NCBI GenBank assembly: GCA_023101725.1
Contig: JALJCO010009077.1
Coordinates: 470,011-534,010 of the forward strand
Source: Atherinomorus stipes
Lineage: Eukaryota; Chordata; Actinopteri; Atheriniformes; Atherinidae
Reading direction: 5' to 3'
Length of the DNA stretch: 64,000 nt
A program made the position numbers and the translations under genes. Position 1 is the first letter of the stretch. Each line of letters begins with the position of its first letter. Below the pieces are notes generated by a model that did no database searches, was not told where the DNA came from, and saw nothing but the letters and a program-made list of their open reading frames with translations. Positions 24,201 through 38,400 of the stretch are shown here, piece after piece.

Positions 24201-27200
24201 TTGTATATCTCTAATAGCATAGAATTATTAGCTGAGCGATTAATGATCTTAACCCACCACTCTATTTATTTCCAGTTCCTGCAGAAGCTTTGTCACACTG
24301 GTTGTAGACCGATTTCTGTCGATCACCTCCAGAAGACTGCAGTAATGGTCATTAGTCACAACTGCACACAGAAAAGGACACAAAGTCATCCACTTTCAAG
24401 GGTGTTTTCGTGTCATGTAAAACTGCAAATGAATCATTGGGAATGCTCATTTCTAAAAAATCTAGCAGAATTTCCAATTTAATCACCAACTAATGACAAT
24501 CTCTAAAGTTATTGGCCCTCACCTTCTTGGCTGCTGTTGTAGAGGTTGTAGGACAACAGGTCTGGGTGGAGGAGCTTGGTCACTTGATCAAGCCTCATTG
24601 AATATCCAATTTCCAACTTTTCTGGTCTGAGGGAAACATGTCATGACATACACAGCAAATTATTTCAGATGGGGTGAACTAAATTGACTTTGGTTCCTTT
24701 TACAACTAGTTGTTCAATACAGTCATTTTATCCAAACTGTAGCCATCTAAGCTGGAATGTCTCCCTTGCCACCAGCAACACCAAGTTCAGTGGATTTCAT
24801 TTGAGTGGCAAGAAAGGAAATAAGGCCCAAGGTGGATTAAAAAACATTAAAAAGATCACTGGACATTTTTTTCATGCTGGAGGAACTGATGAGCTGGTCT
24901 TATTTTTAAAAAAGTATACTAACCATTGTAATAAAAGAAATGCAAGTGACATCATCATTAAACACGTGACATTTAGGTTATCTCCTGGATACGCTCTACT
25001 AGTGGCATAAACACAGCAGTCTGAATGACTGGATTGTTTGGCTCGAAAACACAAGAAGCTTATCCAAAATAAGGAGGCGTCAATGTGTAATGTTATTCTG
25101 AAACTGTCATTTCTTTGAGGTCTAACCCTCATGCCCAAGTGAAAGGGAGCACTCCTCCCATCACATTAAAAACCATTGTAGTTACGCAGATAATAAATTG
25201 GGGGGGGGGGGGAGCCCATCTAGGTTTGTCAAATTATTATAAAATCATGGTTCTAACAAACTTGGTGTTTACAACAAATCCACATTTCCAAGGTTGGATT
25301 CCAGTTGCCTAAAATTACCGCAATACGTTTGCCATGTATTGCCATGTATTTGCCATGTACTGTGAAACCCCACAGTTGGTGCAGTTGTTTATACAGCGAT
25401 GGCTGCACGTTTAAGATGTGTGTTCTGTGTTTTGAGCCAGTCAAACAGCCCACAGTCAAACTCATGCTTTGCAACTAGTGAAGCATAACCAGTGCTATTA
25501 TGTGTCATGTCTGATGACATCACTTTCATTCCTCTAAAACACAACTAAGGACACTTTCAGTAAGGTCAACTCAGCTCAAAAATAAACTCATCTCAACAAA
25601 AATGTTCTTTTTTTTTATTATTAAACTCTTAAATATTTAAAATTTTCCAACCTTGTTTCATTATCTCAACTCAATTCAGTTCAGTCATAGTAGCTCTATT
25701 TGTACAGTGCCAATTTACAACAAGGTCTTATTATGGCACTTTACTGACAAAAATCAATTCAAGCCAACTTATGGTGAAATAGTTGGTGTTCATACAAGCA
25801 ATGGCCCAGGTCAACAACATCACTGCTCACATTACTGAATGTTACCATTCATCCATGCAAATTACTGCTGTGACAACACACTGGACATACACTGACCAAT
25901 AAAAACTTTTGTTTTCTCCCTGTTCTACTGTAAAAGCCATATGACAGTCCACCGGTTATTTAAGCAGTTTATTTGTGAGTCTATATGCTGCACATAATTA
26001 GAAAAAACACTTGTTCTGTTGTAAACATCTGAAATAGGCCAGAAATAGACAATTGACAACCACACAACTATGGTTGGATTTTACATATAATAGGTTGCTT
26101 GCACCGTACATCACGTTCATAAGACGCTAGCGCGCAAAATGCAGACGGAGGGCCAGGAGGAAAGTCGCCTGTAATATCTGTGTGGAAAACACCTCTGTGT
26201 CTGCAGTTTATGGCTGCTCCAATAAAGCTATCAGAGAAAAGGATACTTTTTTTTTTTTTTGGAGTACTGTCGTTCACAAAGTTGAAAAATGTCGAAAACT
26301 GACAAAACGCTGCAAAACGTGGATTTTAAACCTCCGCCTTTGGTTGGGAGGAGCAGAGTCTAACAATGCCAGAGTTTACAGCGACCACTTTCTAAAACTC
26401 ATACTCATACATACCATCTTATGTATAAATATGGTGTCTGGACCAGCCCATTCAAAGCCTCAGCGTACTTGCTGTCATTCATTTCGCTGTGTTTTAAACC
26501 GAAGGAAAACACTTCTTGCCCTCCGTCTGCATTTCGTGCGGCGTCCAGGTCACGTGACTGAAAGCCACCTATGGGAACGATTTCTATAATGATGTCTTTT
26601 TCTTTTACAAACCAATTAAATTTGTTGTCAACTAAACCAATAATAAAAAACCCAACAAAGAACACTGATAATGCTAATATGACACTTGATATGCCCAACT
26701 GTGGCAACACAGATGATACAAGACAGATTTTTGTAAATTGACCCCATCATCCAAATATTTTACACAGCAAACAGGGACATAGATTTTTGCATTCTGTAAA
26801 CACTGTTTATTACTCACAGTCTATGAGGCAGAAAAGGAGATGAGCTGGAACAAAGGGAGATTTGAAAGAGAACCCGATTATTTTTCACCAACTCTCCGGT
26901 CCATACTGTGAACTGGGCACATGCTGTAATAGAAAAGACAAGAGACATAAAGGTTCCCCAAACTTTAGAGCAAAGCAGACAAAAAAAAGAGACAAAAATC
27001 ACATCTCATATTCACGGCATGATTGAAACTTTTACTGAAGGTCTAGAATCTCCTGTAGATGTAGAAAGGTACCCACGCTCACCTTTACTGCTCTCCGAAG
27101 ACTGACTGTTTAACCTGTCCACCAAACAGAGCACACAAACAAGATGTCACATTAAAAACTGAGACCAAATTTGCACTCACACAAATTTTCAAAGTCAAAG

Positions 27201-30200
27201 TTAATTCAAAGTCAACTTTATTGTCAAATGTGCCACATGTTAGCCATACAACACAGATTAAATTACAGTCCTCTCAAACCCATGGTGCAAATAATAAAAT
27301 ATAGCAAACTATAAGATAAAAACATAAAATATAAAAATATAGGAATCCGCTGAGATAGCCTAGAATCTAAACACGAAACCCAAGTTTAAATTCTAGAGAA
27401 GATCACAAATTTACAAATGGGTTGACAGTAGACAATGTGAACGGTATTGCAATCCTAATGTAGGAGGTAGTGCAATATTACAGTGCAATGACAATGTAAC
27501 TGTAGCATGTAACAGTAAAGTTTGACAATGTAACAGTGCAGTGGTCCTGATAGAGCCAATGCCATTTCAATCAGCTGCAAATCTGAGAGGATTTTGATCA
27601 TTTTTTCAAAATTACAACAAAATCTGAATAATGAGAAAACATCAGCAACCTAGGATTATGAGTTTGTTTTTACTTTAATTCTGAGTAACTAACCAGCATC
27701 TTCAGAGCTTCAAAACAAATGAAACACAGCATCTTATTTATTCTCTGTCTCTAAAAACTACAGCCCGACCGATGTGGGATTTTTGAGGCCGATTCCGATA
27801 CCAATATTGGGGGCTTTAAAGTTGTACTTCCACGGTCATTTCATTAATATTTCTGTGTTCTCCATTATTATTGAATGCATTCTGCATCGTTTCTGTTTAA
27901 AAAAAAACTTCTGGTATCTTTGTATCCAGCTGTATTTGTATACTAGAAGAGAGGCTTGTGGTCCAACGGCAGGCTTTTCCAGGTCCTTCTCATGAATTTC
28001 CGTCTGATTGGCTGCCTGCCATCAGTGTATGAAGGAAGCTCCGCCCTCCGCTCTTATTTCGCTACAGACAGGAAATAGAGCGGACAAACAAGTTTGTTCC
28101 GCCATGCTAACAAACAGTTAGCTAATTAGCTTCTAAACTCCAAAGCTGTCTTTACTTCTAGTGTGTAGTGGAGGGTTACTTGCCTTCCAATGGACAGATA
28201 AGCCCCGTTTCCACCCACGGGTCTGGGTCAGGTCGGGCCGGGCCAGGCCGGATCGGGTGGGTTTGGGTACGGATGTGTTGATTTCACGCTGTGTCCCCAC
28301 AGCAACCTGTACCCTTATTCTGGAGGTGGAGAATTAGCTGGACAGCGCTGCTACGTGTGACATCATCGCCGTGTAACGCCGTTTAACCAAAACACCGGCG
28401 CCACACGTGACAGAAACAGAAAGGAGTCACCCCGGCTTTGTTTTTACGCTGGGTCACGCGGGAAGTGGCGGATTTTTCAATGAATCAGCTGATTGCTGTG
28501 TATTAGCTCCACCTCTTTGGTCCGGATCGGTTAGATCATTACCCCTACCGAAGGGTGCCAAAAAAGTAGTCCGGGTCGGGTCGGATATAAGGGTACCCGT
28601 CCCAGGTTTTATCTGTGGAGACGCAAAAAAACGTGGACCGATCCGGCCCGACCCGACCCAGACCCGCTGGTGGAAACGGGGCTATAGAAACCCCACGTGG
28701 GATACGCTACTTGCAATGTTACGTAGAAGTGCAAGGCTGTTCCCGATTCGCTCTTTTCTTCGTATCGTTTCTCTGATGACGAAGCACAGCCGACTGGGAG
28801 TAACGCAACGCTAGCAAGTCAGCATGTGTAAGTAAACAAGGGAAACCCTCCGTATTTCAGAAGGAGCAAGTTAAACGGGTTTTCAGTGGAAGGAGGCCTT
28901 TAAAAAACCCGATACCCGATATATTGGCCTATATCCGATATCGGCCAATATATATCAGCCAGGATATTTAAAAAATGAACATGGACATACATACTGTCTA
29001 GTCCAATTTAAATTCTTATAGTGACCAAAATGTGATTCAACACTAAGAATCAGAACACTCCAGTATCTGTGATGATCTTTTAGGTGTTGACACAAATTTG
29101 TTGCGTTTTCTGCCTTACTGTTGCTGCAGCCCAGGTTAATGTTCACATCACAGATGTTGCATCTAACACCTGTTAAATCTTTGTGAAGTGGCTCCACCTT
29201 ACTCTTTTCCTCTTCCTGGGAATGAATATATATACATTTAGTGTATTTTAGTAATTAGATTTCAATACTATAGATGACCATTTCTAAATGAAAACAACTG
29301 GCTGCTAACAGCTTACAGTGATAACACACAGACTAATGGAAGGTGTTTTATAAATTATATATTTTTAAAGACTCATTCACTAAAACACCTTAGAAATATA
29401 AATTTGTCATCTTTAAGCTTCAAAAAGTTCCATCTTCCACTTAACACAAGGGACTAAACTATATTTAAGAGCAATGTTGCAGCTTTTAAAACATCTAAAC
29501 AGAATTACAAATAAATACATTAGTTGGAGCTTTTTAATTAGTTTAATGAAAACTTAAATTTCTGAATTTACGAGTCCCATTAAAACCTGCATGGCATGAA
29601 GCATAGAGGGACAATATAATAATTTTACATTAGATAACAGTGGAGATGGAAGTTAACAGTTGCATTTATCTCGTTTGTGTCACAAATAGGCAACTTACAC
29701 AGCGTTTACTGCTGTATAACAGTCTGACATTAGCTAATAGTAGAGATGGAGTTAGCAGCTGCATCTTTGTTTATTTCACAAAGAGGCAACTTGCACTGTT
29801 AAAATGCTAATATTGTCGCTAAAACTAGCGCATTTAAAACTCGCATGCTCTCCTTAATGCGCTCTAACAGCGCGTTTCCTCGAGGACGTTTGTTGTCACG
29901 GAGCACTAAAGTGTAGTTTTATATAGTTTTAGAAAGTCACAGCTGACCAGGGGTTAACTAAACGTCTGCATCAGTCTGCTCTCCTCTCTGCCTGCGTAGC
30001 GCGTGTGTGTGCTACAGGGAGGGGGAGAAGTGAGGGGGTGCAGAGAAAGCACTGCTTTCTGTATGGGAGGGGGAGGAGACAAGGAGCAGCTCTCAGGAAG
30101 GGAGGGGGGAGAGCAGAAGCGCGCAGCAGAAGTTTCTTTTTGCCGTTTGAAGCAAAACTAGAATTTTCATATCGGCCACATTTTGGCCGATGCCGATTAA

Positions 30201-33200
30201 TGAGCCAGACGCCAAAATCGGCCCATATCGGTCGGGCTCTACTAAAAACATTAACTGAAACAATTCTGTGTGTTCTGGTTTGGCCATACTGGAACAATAT
30301 AATCTTATTTATCTTATTTCACTTAAGTCAGATCTCTGTACCTGATGGGTGGGAGAGGTTTGCTGGGAAGTGGAGCATCTTTTCCTTTCACTTGGAAGGA
30401 GACAACAGCATATGGACACACCTGACGAGGCCTCTGTCGCAGCTCGTCAAATAAATATTCGTAAAAGTATTGCTGGGGAAGATGTGTACACATGCATTAT
30501 TTATCAGATGTCATTTTGTCAACATCCAGTCACACTGTAAAAAACATAAGCCTCACAAGCACAAAAAATACAGTCTTTACATGACAAAAAAAAAAAAGAG
30601 TAAGGGGGAAAAAAAGAAAAAAAATGAAAGTTTCTTGCATAACCAGGTCATAACATGAGAACAAACTTAATTTCTTGTTTGGATGCTACAATTATGCAAT
30701 CCTACTCCTTCATATTTGAAAGGAGGCAAACTCTCCATAGCTCATATTAGCAAATCAAGACTTACAATAGCAAAACTAAACAGTTTAAGCTAATCTAAAC
30801 AGCTCCTCTAACACTGTAGGCTGCAGACTGCAAAGTGAGTGGTCACAAGATACATACCAGAACATCATAAACTTCTAACATTTTTAAGTAGGAAAGAAAA
30901 GCTACTAGCAACAGCTTTTCTGTTCCAAGGACACTTCTTTCGACACTTATGAAACTTCACAAATGGACACTGATCAGTTATACTGGAATTAACATTTCTC
31001 AGTTTGGCTGCAAAGACAAAAGACAGTTGCCATGACACCCCGTGATGTACAATATCACAACAAGAAAAAGGTATTTCTTCATGTAGACAAGAACAAATAA
31101 AACCATCAAAAACAGTGCATCTTCAAAGGACTGCAACGGTATGTGTATTTGTGTCTAACCAATCGGTACACTGCTCTTGGTTCGGCACGACCCTGCACCG
31201 AACTGTTGGCCGCAGGAATTACATTTTTTTTTTTTTTTTAACTCATTTTAAGAATGGGCAAGATTTTTTTGCTTGTAATAAGGAAAATAAATTTGCCAAT
31301 GGGACACGCAAAATTTCCTTGATAAGATTTCTTGAAATGAGATGCACTGCCTTAAAACAACATCTTATATCTCACTGAAATGTTTCTCTAAGTCATTTTG
31401 TCGTATTTTGAGTGTGATGAGATGTTTTGTACAGAAATGAGAAAAATATACTTGCTAAGATTTGAGTTTTTGCAGTGCATTACTCCAATACTGATTTCTG
31501 TATGGAGTTAGGCCCATTTTTATTGTTTTTTTCATGTGTGCAAAAATGTGCTCACCTGCGTGAGTTCAAAGGCGCGATAGCATGTGAGTGATGTTACTTT
31601 GCTGGCATTCTTAGCAATATGGCTGTCGAAGCGAGGCGTCGGGTCAACAACATTCTTCATGTTTTCATAGATGCTCTTCACTTTTCCCTGAAACCAAAAA
31701 CAGAAACTATTGTTCAGTCAAAGAAAATTGAAAAGTATTTTTATTTCTAAGTACACACACCAAGTATGAAAACAGATAAAGAATAAAGAAGAGAGTCTTT
31801 ACAAAGACAGACACAGAGGCTGCGTTCACACCGCAGGTCTTAATGCTCAGTTCTGATTTTTTGTCAGATCCAATCTTTTTGTGTGGGTGTTCACAGTAGA
31901 TTTCTAAAAAGTGACCTGCCCACCGACTGCAATACGAACAGCTCACGCTTCTGAAGTGACACTCATGCTCAGTTGAACACGAATGACATCATGTATGCAA
32001 CGGTGTTCATGGAATCCAATGCAAACAAACATGGAGGCTACTGGCTTTTGCGGGCTCACGTTGAAAACAATTTGTGGTGGCAGTCAGCAAATGTATATGC
32101 GGGTGGTTTTGTGAAGACGGAGGAAGAAGAGAAACATACATGTGATGACATCTCTGAGTGGAACAATTGCTGCAACATCTGTAGCTACAGAGGAGTGTGT
32201 GGATGCAGCGTCGGAGCAGGAGTGGTGGGATGAAGATGTTTCAGATCAGATGTTCTAAGGGAATCAGATCTCTCCACAGTTGTGATGTCACCAAGCACTT
32301 CAGCCGTGGGAGAAATAAACTGACAGATCGCAGTGATCAGCTGATTACTGGGCGCACGCAGAGGGAAGTGGGGTATCTGAAAATCTTGGGAAACAAGTGT
32401 TTCTGTCTTCTCCACGGCCGAAGTGGCTTTTGTTTGGTTCTGATTTCCAGACATAACTGCACCTGTCGCAGCAGTTATGCTGAAGAAAAGCGGCTTTATT
32501 TTAATGCTGCACATTTTTCACTCGCTATTCTTCTCTACTGCTATGGTCAACTTCTTTCTTCACACACCTTTTCTCTTCCGACCTCGTCCACGGCGGCGTG
32601 CCTCTTCCACATTTGCGCACCCTCTCACTCACGTTCACACACTGAGCTGCCTCAAGCACACATAAACGTTATCCCACAACACTTTCATTAGTTTCCAGGT
32701 TGATGTGCAATCAGAGCCAGAAAAAATATGATTTAACTGTTCAGTCCATTGTTTACATTCAGTGTCTGTCTGGTATGGATCACCGCGAGCCTACGTCACA
32801 ACCCGGAACTCATGTGACCGCGAGCTGGTCCCGGTGAAAATATGCTTCGTATTTGAACGGCGTCTGATGGACTATGAGCCTCAAAAACTGCTTTTGCACT
32901 CTTTTTATTTTTTTTCTCCGCCGGTCTGTCTTTGAAATATTATAGAAATGACGTCCAGTTATACTGAAAGTCTCACTGCCGACGCTAGAAGAAGATACGA
33001 AGCTAAACTAGTATCTGTTGGACTAAGTGATGCCCATCTTCTGCTGCTAGAACCTGGTTAGACGAACCTACCTGTACATAACATCAGTTTCCCGATCTCA
33101 TGATGTATTTGGTTTCATCAGGTAAGCCCCGTGTTCAAGCCATTTATTTCTTATAGAATATAAATTTTCCCGGATTTTTAAGAAATGGTGGTTTTCTTTG

Positions 33201-35444
33201 ATGTACTTTCAGAGTTTACTTCATTGATAAAGCTATAAATTACCGGCAGTCTTATCTGTATGTAACTGGTTATGACTGTGCATGTTTATAATGCTGCAAA
33301 TGCCTTTCTGCCGCTTTTTATGCTTTTATTCTCATGTGGGAACATTGATGGCAGTAATCTGGATGATCGTGATCGTTAACAGTCCTGAGGAGACGGGAAC
33401 AGCGGGCGGCGCTGTGATTCTGTACATCCACTGATTTAATGCTGTTTTCTATCATCTGTACAAAAACAACTACAGGGTTTAAAAAGTGAGACCACAATAT
33501 GTTTTTTTATCAGTCACAAAGTGATCGGAACATATTGTTAGATGTTTCATGGTTTCCAGCGTGAACTGTCAGCATTTATGGGCTTGATAGCAGCTAGCCA
33601 CTTAGCATGTTGTTCGGGATTTTTTGTTGTTTTGGGAACTGGAACAAACATATTCTCTTATCCGTGGATAGATATGTTTATGGCAGCCATACACAGCGGG
33701 ACTTCTCGGTATTTCCAAAGTAGAATAAACGAAGATTGACGAGTAATGAAGCAGGTAATTCAGTGGCTCCCCTATGCAACGAAGCAATGTTTTCACCTGT
33801 TACCTAACCGGATGTGACGAATTTGGCGAAAATTCCCGGATGTTCGCGGTGATCCATAGAAATAATTATGTCTGTCTCAGTCTCACTGAGGAGGTCGGAA
33901 GTGATGCGGCATGCCCGTACAAACTGCGGTCACTATGACACAGATTGGATATGTATCTGATTCAATACCACATTTGAAAGTAGCCTGAATCCGATCCCAA
34001 AATGTCAGATTCAATGTGACTTGCGCTGTTCACACAGTCAGAAGCAAAGCGGATATGGGTCACATTTGAGCGAAAAGATCGGATTCAGGTCGCATTTACC
34101 TGCGGTGTGAACATAGTTTGAGAGAAAGAGACCTCTCTCTGTCACCGTCACAGCCCCCCTCCCCCACGCGCCTGGTCGCAGCAAAAACTTCTTGTAGAGT
34201 ACAGTATGTATTAACTGGACAAATACTAACTTTTTTCTTTGTTCTTCCAGCCTGGAAAGCAAGGAAAAAGTTTGCGTGTCTCGTGGAGTAATGGATAGAT
34301 ATCCATTTTATGGTGAAACCAGGTAGAGCTCTGGCAAAAAAAAAGTAATGTGTATACACACACACACACACATATATATACTGTATATATACATACATAT
34401 ATACATACACACACACATGCATACATACAATCATCCTCAAAATTATTCATACCCTCCAATTACAGAAAAGGCTTAAGTCATAATAGTAATTCAAAAAACA
34501 AGAAACTACAGAAACTGATAAAAAAAAAAAAAAAAAATTACAATTTTTTTTTTATTTTAATAAATCAAATTTATTATTCAATTAAATAAAATATTACTTT
34601 TGAATTGTAGTTGAAAATTAAAAAATTTAAAAACCAAACAAACAAAATCATCCCAAATATATTAGAGCACCTTTCCCATGAACAGTAGACCAACACACCT
34701 GTCAACAGGTGTAAAAATATTTAAGCTTTACAGAAAACACCTGATTGCAGTGATTGCCTTAACACCTCAAAATTTTAGCTTAGGTGCCCATCATGCTTGT
34801 TTTATTTTTTTATGCGCTTTCAATGTTTCTGTTGAACCAACAGAATCAGTGGCTGCGTTTACATGGACCCAAATATACAGATTGCTTTCAAGACGTTAGC
34901 GTGCAACGAGTGACGAGTTTCTTCACTTTGACAGATGGCTGTGAACAACGTAACTCCCTGGACAGCAACAGAAAGTTTGTTTTTTTTTTACTCAGACTCT
35001 GTCTTTACAACTTTTTTTCTTGGTTGTCTGCAGCAGGAGCGCATGAGTTTCCACTGCTGCTGGATTAAAGTCCTGCAGAAATCACAACAACGGTGACAAT
35101 CAGTTTTTATACCTCCGTCTTTATTAAATAATGTGATGTAACATCATTCTGCGCATGTCAGACAGAATTACTCTGAATAAATATTGGCGCATGTACACAC
35201 CAGATCGGAATGAATTAGGGGGGGGGGGGGACGCCACGTATGGAAGGGGAAAGAAAAAAAAGCAAAGGGGAAGGAGAAAGGGGAGGAAAAAAGAGGAAGA
35301 GGAAAAAAAAAAGGGAAAGGGAAAAAAAAAAAGAAAAAAAAAAAAAAAAAAGGAAAAAAAAAAAAAGGGGGAAAAAAAAAAAAAGGAAGGAAGGGGAAGA
35401 AAAAAAAAGAGGGAAAACAGAAAAGAAGAGGGAAGGAGAAAAAG

Positions 35445-35499
<55 letters not shown>

Positions 35500-38400
35500 C
35501 CCATGTAAACAGCTGCCCTGAAATCCTGAATCAGAATGATTTCATTCCAAAAGGGAAAAAAAGTCTATGTAAACGTACCAAGTGTCGTGATTTTCATAGA
35601 ATTTTTATTTATTACTACTTTTGTCAATTCAATTTGTTTCACTGACAGCTACTTTCATTGGAGGGTATGAATAATTGAGGACATATTGTTATGTCCTCTA
35701 CATAAGACAATATTGTGTAGTTTTTGGGGACCAAAAATCACAAAGTTTAGGGCCAAGTGAAAAAATACCGTGGCATTCAGTCCACTTTTTACGGGGTGGA
35801 GAAGACCAATTTCAACCAAGTGTCTTTCTGCTTGGTGTTTTTTTTTTCAGAATGTAATAATGTAATAAACACACAGAAACACCGGAAAAAAAAGAAACCT
35901 GTGTTTTTGCAAAACTGATGAGAACTTACAGCTCCTGCTTTCCATCATGCACTGAGCTTCCCAGGCCTCGCCACCAAGATGAAAACGGGATTTATTTTAA
36001 TTTACATATATGTTTCTGCACTCTTCTTCCTCCAAACCATCTTCTAAGCCATCAGTCAGAACATGAACCTCGTCTGACATTTTGGCAAAACTGGAGAAAA
36101 TGGACGTAATATCTCCAGGAAAGTCTTAACAGCTTCACAACCTCTATGGGAAAACCTTCTGATCCAAGAGTTTGTCACAAATTCTAAATTTCGCACCAAC
36201 ACGGGTTAGAGTTCGTTCCCGTTGTCTCATGTCCTGTGCAGCCGCTAACAGGTGACGTGATTACCAGGTAGAACTCCAGCTCCCTGCGCTGCGGCTCCTT
36301 AAAGATTTTGAAAAACACAGCGCATTTTCTATCTCTCAAAAGGACGACATGTCCAGGTAAAAAAGGGCGTTTTGTTATCTTTATGAAGCATGCAAAAATA
36401 TATGAATAATGCGTACGGGGGCACGGGGCAAGAGCCCCACCTGGTGCTTGTGCACAAACGTTGTGAACGCTGACACGCATGCTTGCATCCACAGCAAGTA
36501 TAGACCGGCCCTTGCAGGCAGGAAATCTGGCAGCAAGGTTTAGTTTGCCAGCAAGAGATACACTGTGACAGCAGAAGGAACTCTGAGCTTGTAGAGGTGG
36601 GGAGAGCGCACAATATCTGTAGGGGAAGTCTTCTACGTTTTAGTTTCGTGGCTCTGATGCAAGCACTTACTGCACATTATCAAACATCGCTGTAATTGTA
36701 TCAGTAGCCTTGCACACCAGCCTGACTAACGCCATGTGTGAGATACATGGCAAGCCAGTCTGGCTTCCCTCCATTGGAGACAGATTTCTGCCTCAGTAAA
36801 AAAATTGACCAGACCAATGACAGCACGGGAAGCGGGACTTTGTGCTACGTTTTCTTTGGCAACTCAGTTTACCAACTACAACAGTCAAGATGGTGGCTGC
36901 AAAAGGAGCAACAATTTTTCTGATGCCCTGTCCGATGTCTAAAAATTAGCTGCAACAATTGGCTGTTCTAAGGGCTTTCCTCTAACAAAAAGATGCTTGT
37001 GTCACTTGTGATTGGTTCTCTCTGGTTCACTTTGCTCCTGTTAATCCTGCCTCTGTCTCAAATTGGAAATCAGTTTCGAACCGATGGTGCCCAGACTGAC
37101 TTGCATTTCAGACATGGCGTTAGTCAGGGTGGCATGCCAGGTTATTGTATCAAAGCCAAGTTTGTGGGAATCAGTGATATTAAGCATGATACCTGCAATC
37201 CCCAAGTGAATTTCAGGTTTTGATCATGTTATGCCCTTTTGAAAAGAGAGCAGACAGAGGTAGTGATGATGGCATTGAGCACCTGGCACCGAATTTACCT
37301 TAATCACTTTACAGATGATGATCTCCCCTGTGATTCCAGGAGTGAAGGGGTTTATCTGTAGCAGATCGGAATATCTGGACAGATACACACCTGGAAAAAC
37401 AGGCACACACAAACTCAACATATAAGACATTGTTGGCAGTTTTCACTTTACCTACTACTACTTTCAGTCTGTACATTTACTTTGTGACCTCCTACAGCAG
37501 GGATTCTCAATAATGGTCCTCAAGGGCCGGTGTCCTGCATGCTTTCATGGTTTCCCTGATGCAATACACTTGACTCAAATCAATAGCTAATTAGGAGATA
37601 GGTCCGAGTCTGATTTAGGTTGCTGCAGGAACACCATGAAAATATGGAGGACACCGGCCTTAGAGGACCAGAACCCCTGTCTAACAGTTTGAAGACTTAG
37701 TATGTACACCCTTGAGAGTACACTGTTACCTTTATTGGGGTCGCCCAGCACAGTGATCCTGCTCTGACCCGAAGTCAGCCCCTTCTCACAGAGAGAAGTC
37801 AGCTATAATCAATAGAAAACAAAAATTTAAATCAGTTTAAAAGATTAGCAAAGACTCCTTGGTGGAGGTAATTGCCTCCACCAAGGTAACGTAATTGCCA
37901 TGGTGGAGGGGAAGGTGGCCACACCTTGGTAGAAGTAATTAGATCCACCAAAACCTACTTTATCCTCATCATTAAGTTCTGACCATTTTCAAGCCTTAGA
38001 TTGAAGTTTTTATCATCCAGTGCCCAGAAACAAAGTTATTACTGGTGTCATTCAAAAATCCTAGTTGGGGTTCTTCTCGACAAGAGGAGATTTTTGGGCG
38101 TGGAGGTGTTTTGTCTAAGTGGTGGACCAGATCCACCAAAAATCACTTTCACTGTCTTATTTATGGAGATTCAGACAGTTTTCAAGGCTTACATTTACAA
38201 TGTTTATCATCAGGTACAGAAATAAAGTTACACTATTTCTGGTGCTATTTGAAATATCCGAGAACTTGTTTAACCATATAAGATCGCACAGCCAGGCCAG
38301 GGCTGCACTATGATTTAAAACATTTTATACCAATCAATAATTATCAATATTGTTCAATGTAATTTTCGATGCACTTTTCCCCCTAAATCGCCTACCCCTA

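Noticed and set aside
28955..29197. BED-finger frame as a possible tasor exon
   Set aside because: Lies inside a hAT element with an exact target duplication, has no TASOR similarity and does not fit the exon phases.
31818..34118. Exact 8-bp target duplication for the outer hAT-like element
   Set aside because: Flanks GACACAGA and GAGAGAAA match only partly, so I did not claim a duplication.
35155..35508. Lys/Glu-rich 117-codon frame
   Set aside because: Pure composition effect of the purine tract.
35880..36620. Possible extra tasor exons in intron 5
   Set aside because: Exon 5 joins exon 6 in phase and matches the family order; nothing between them reads as TASOR.
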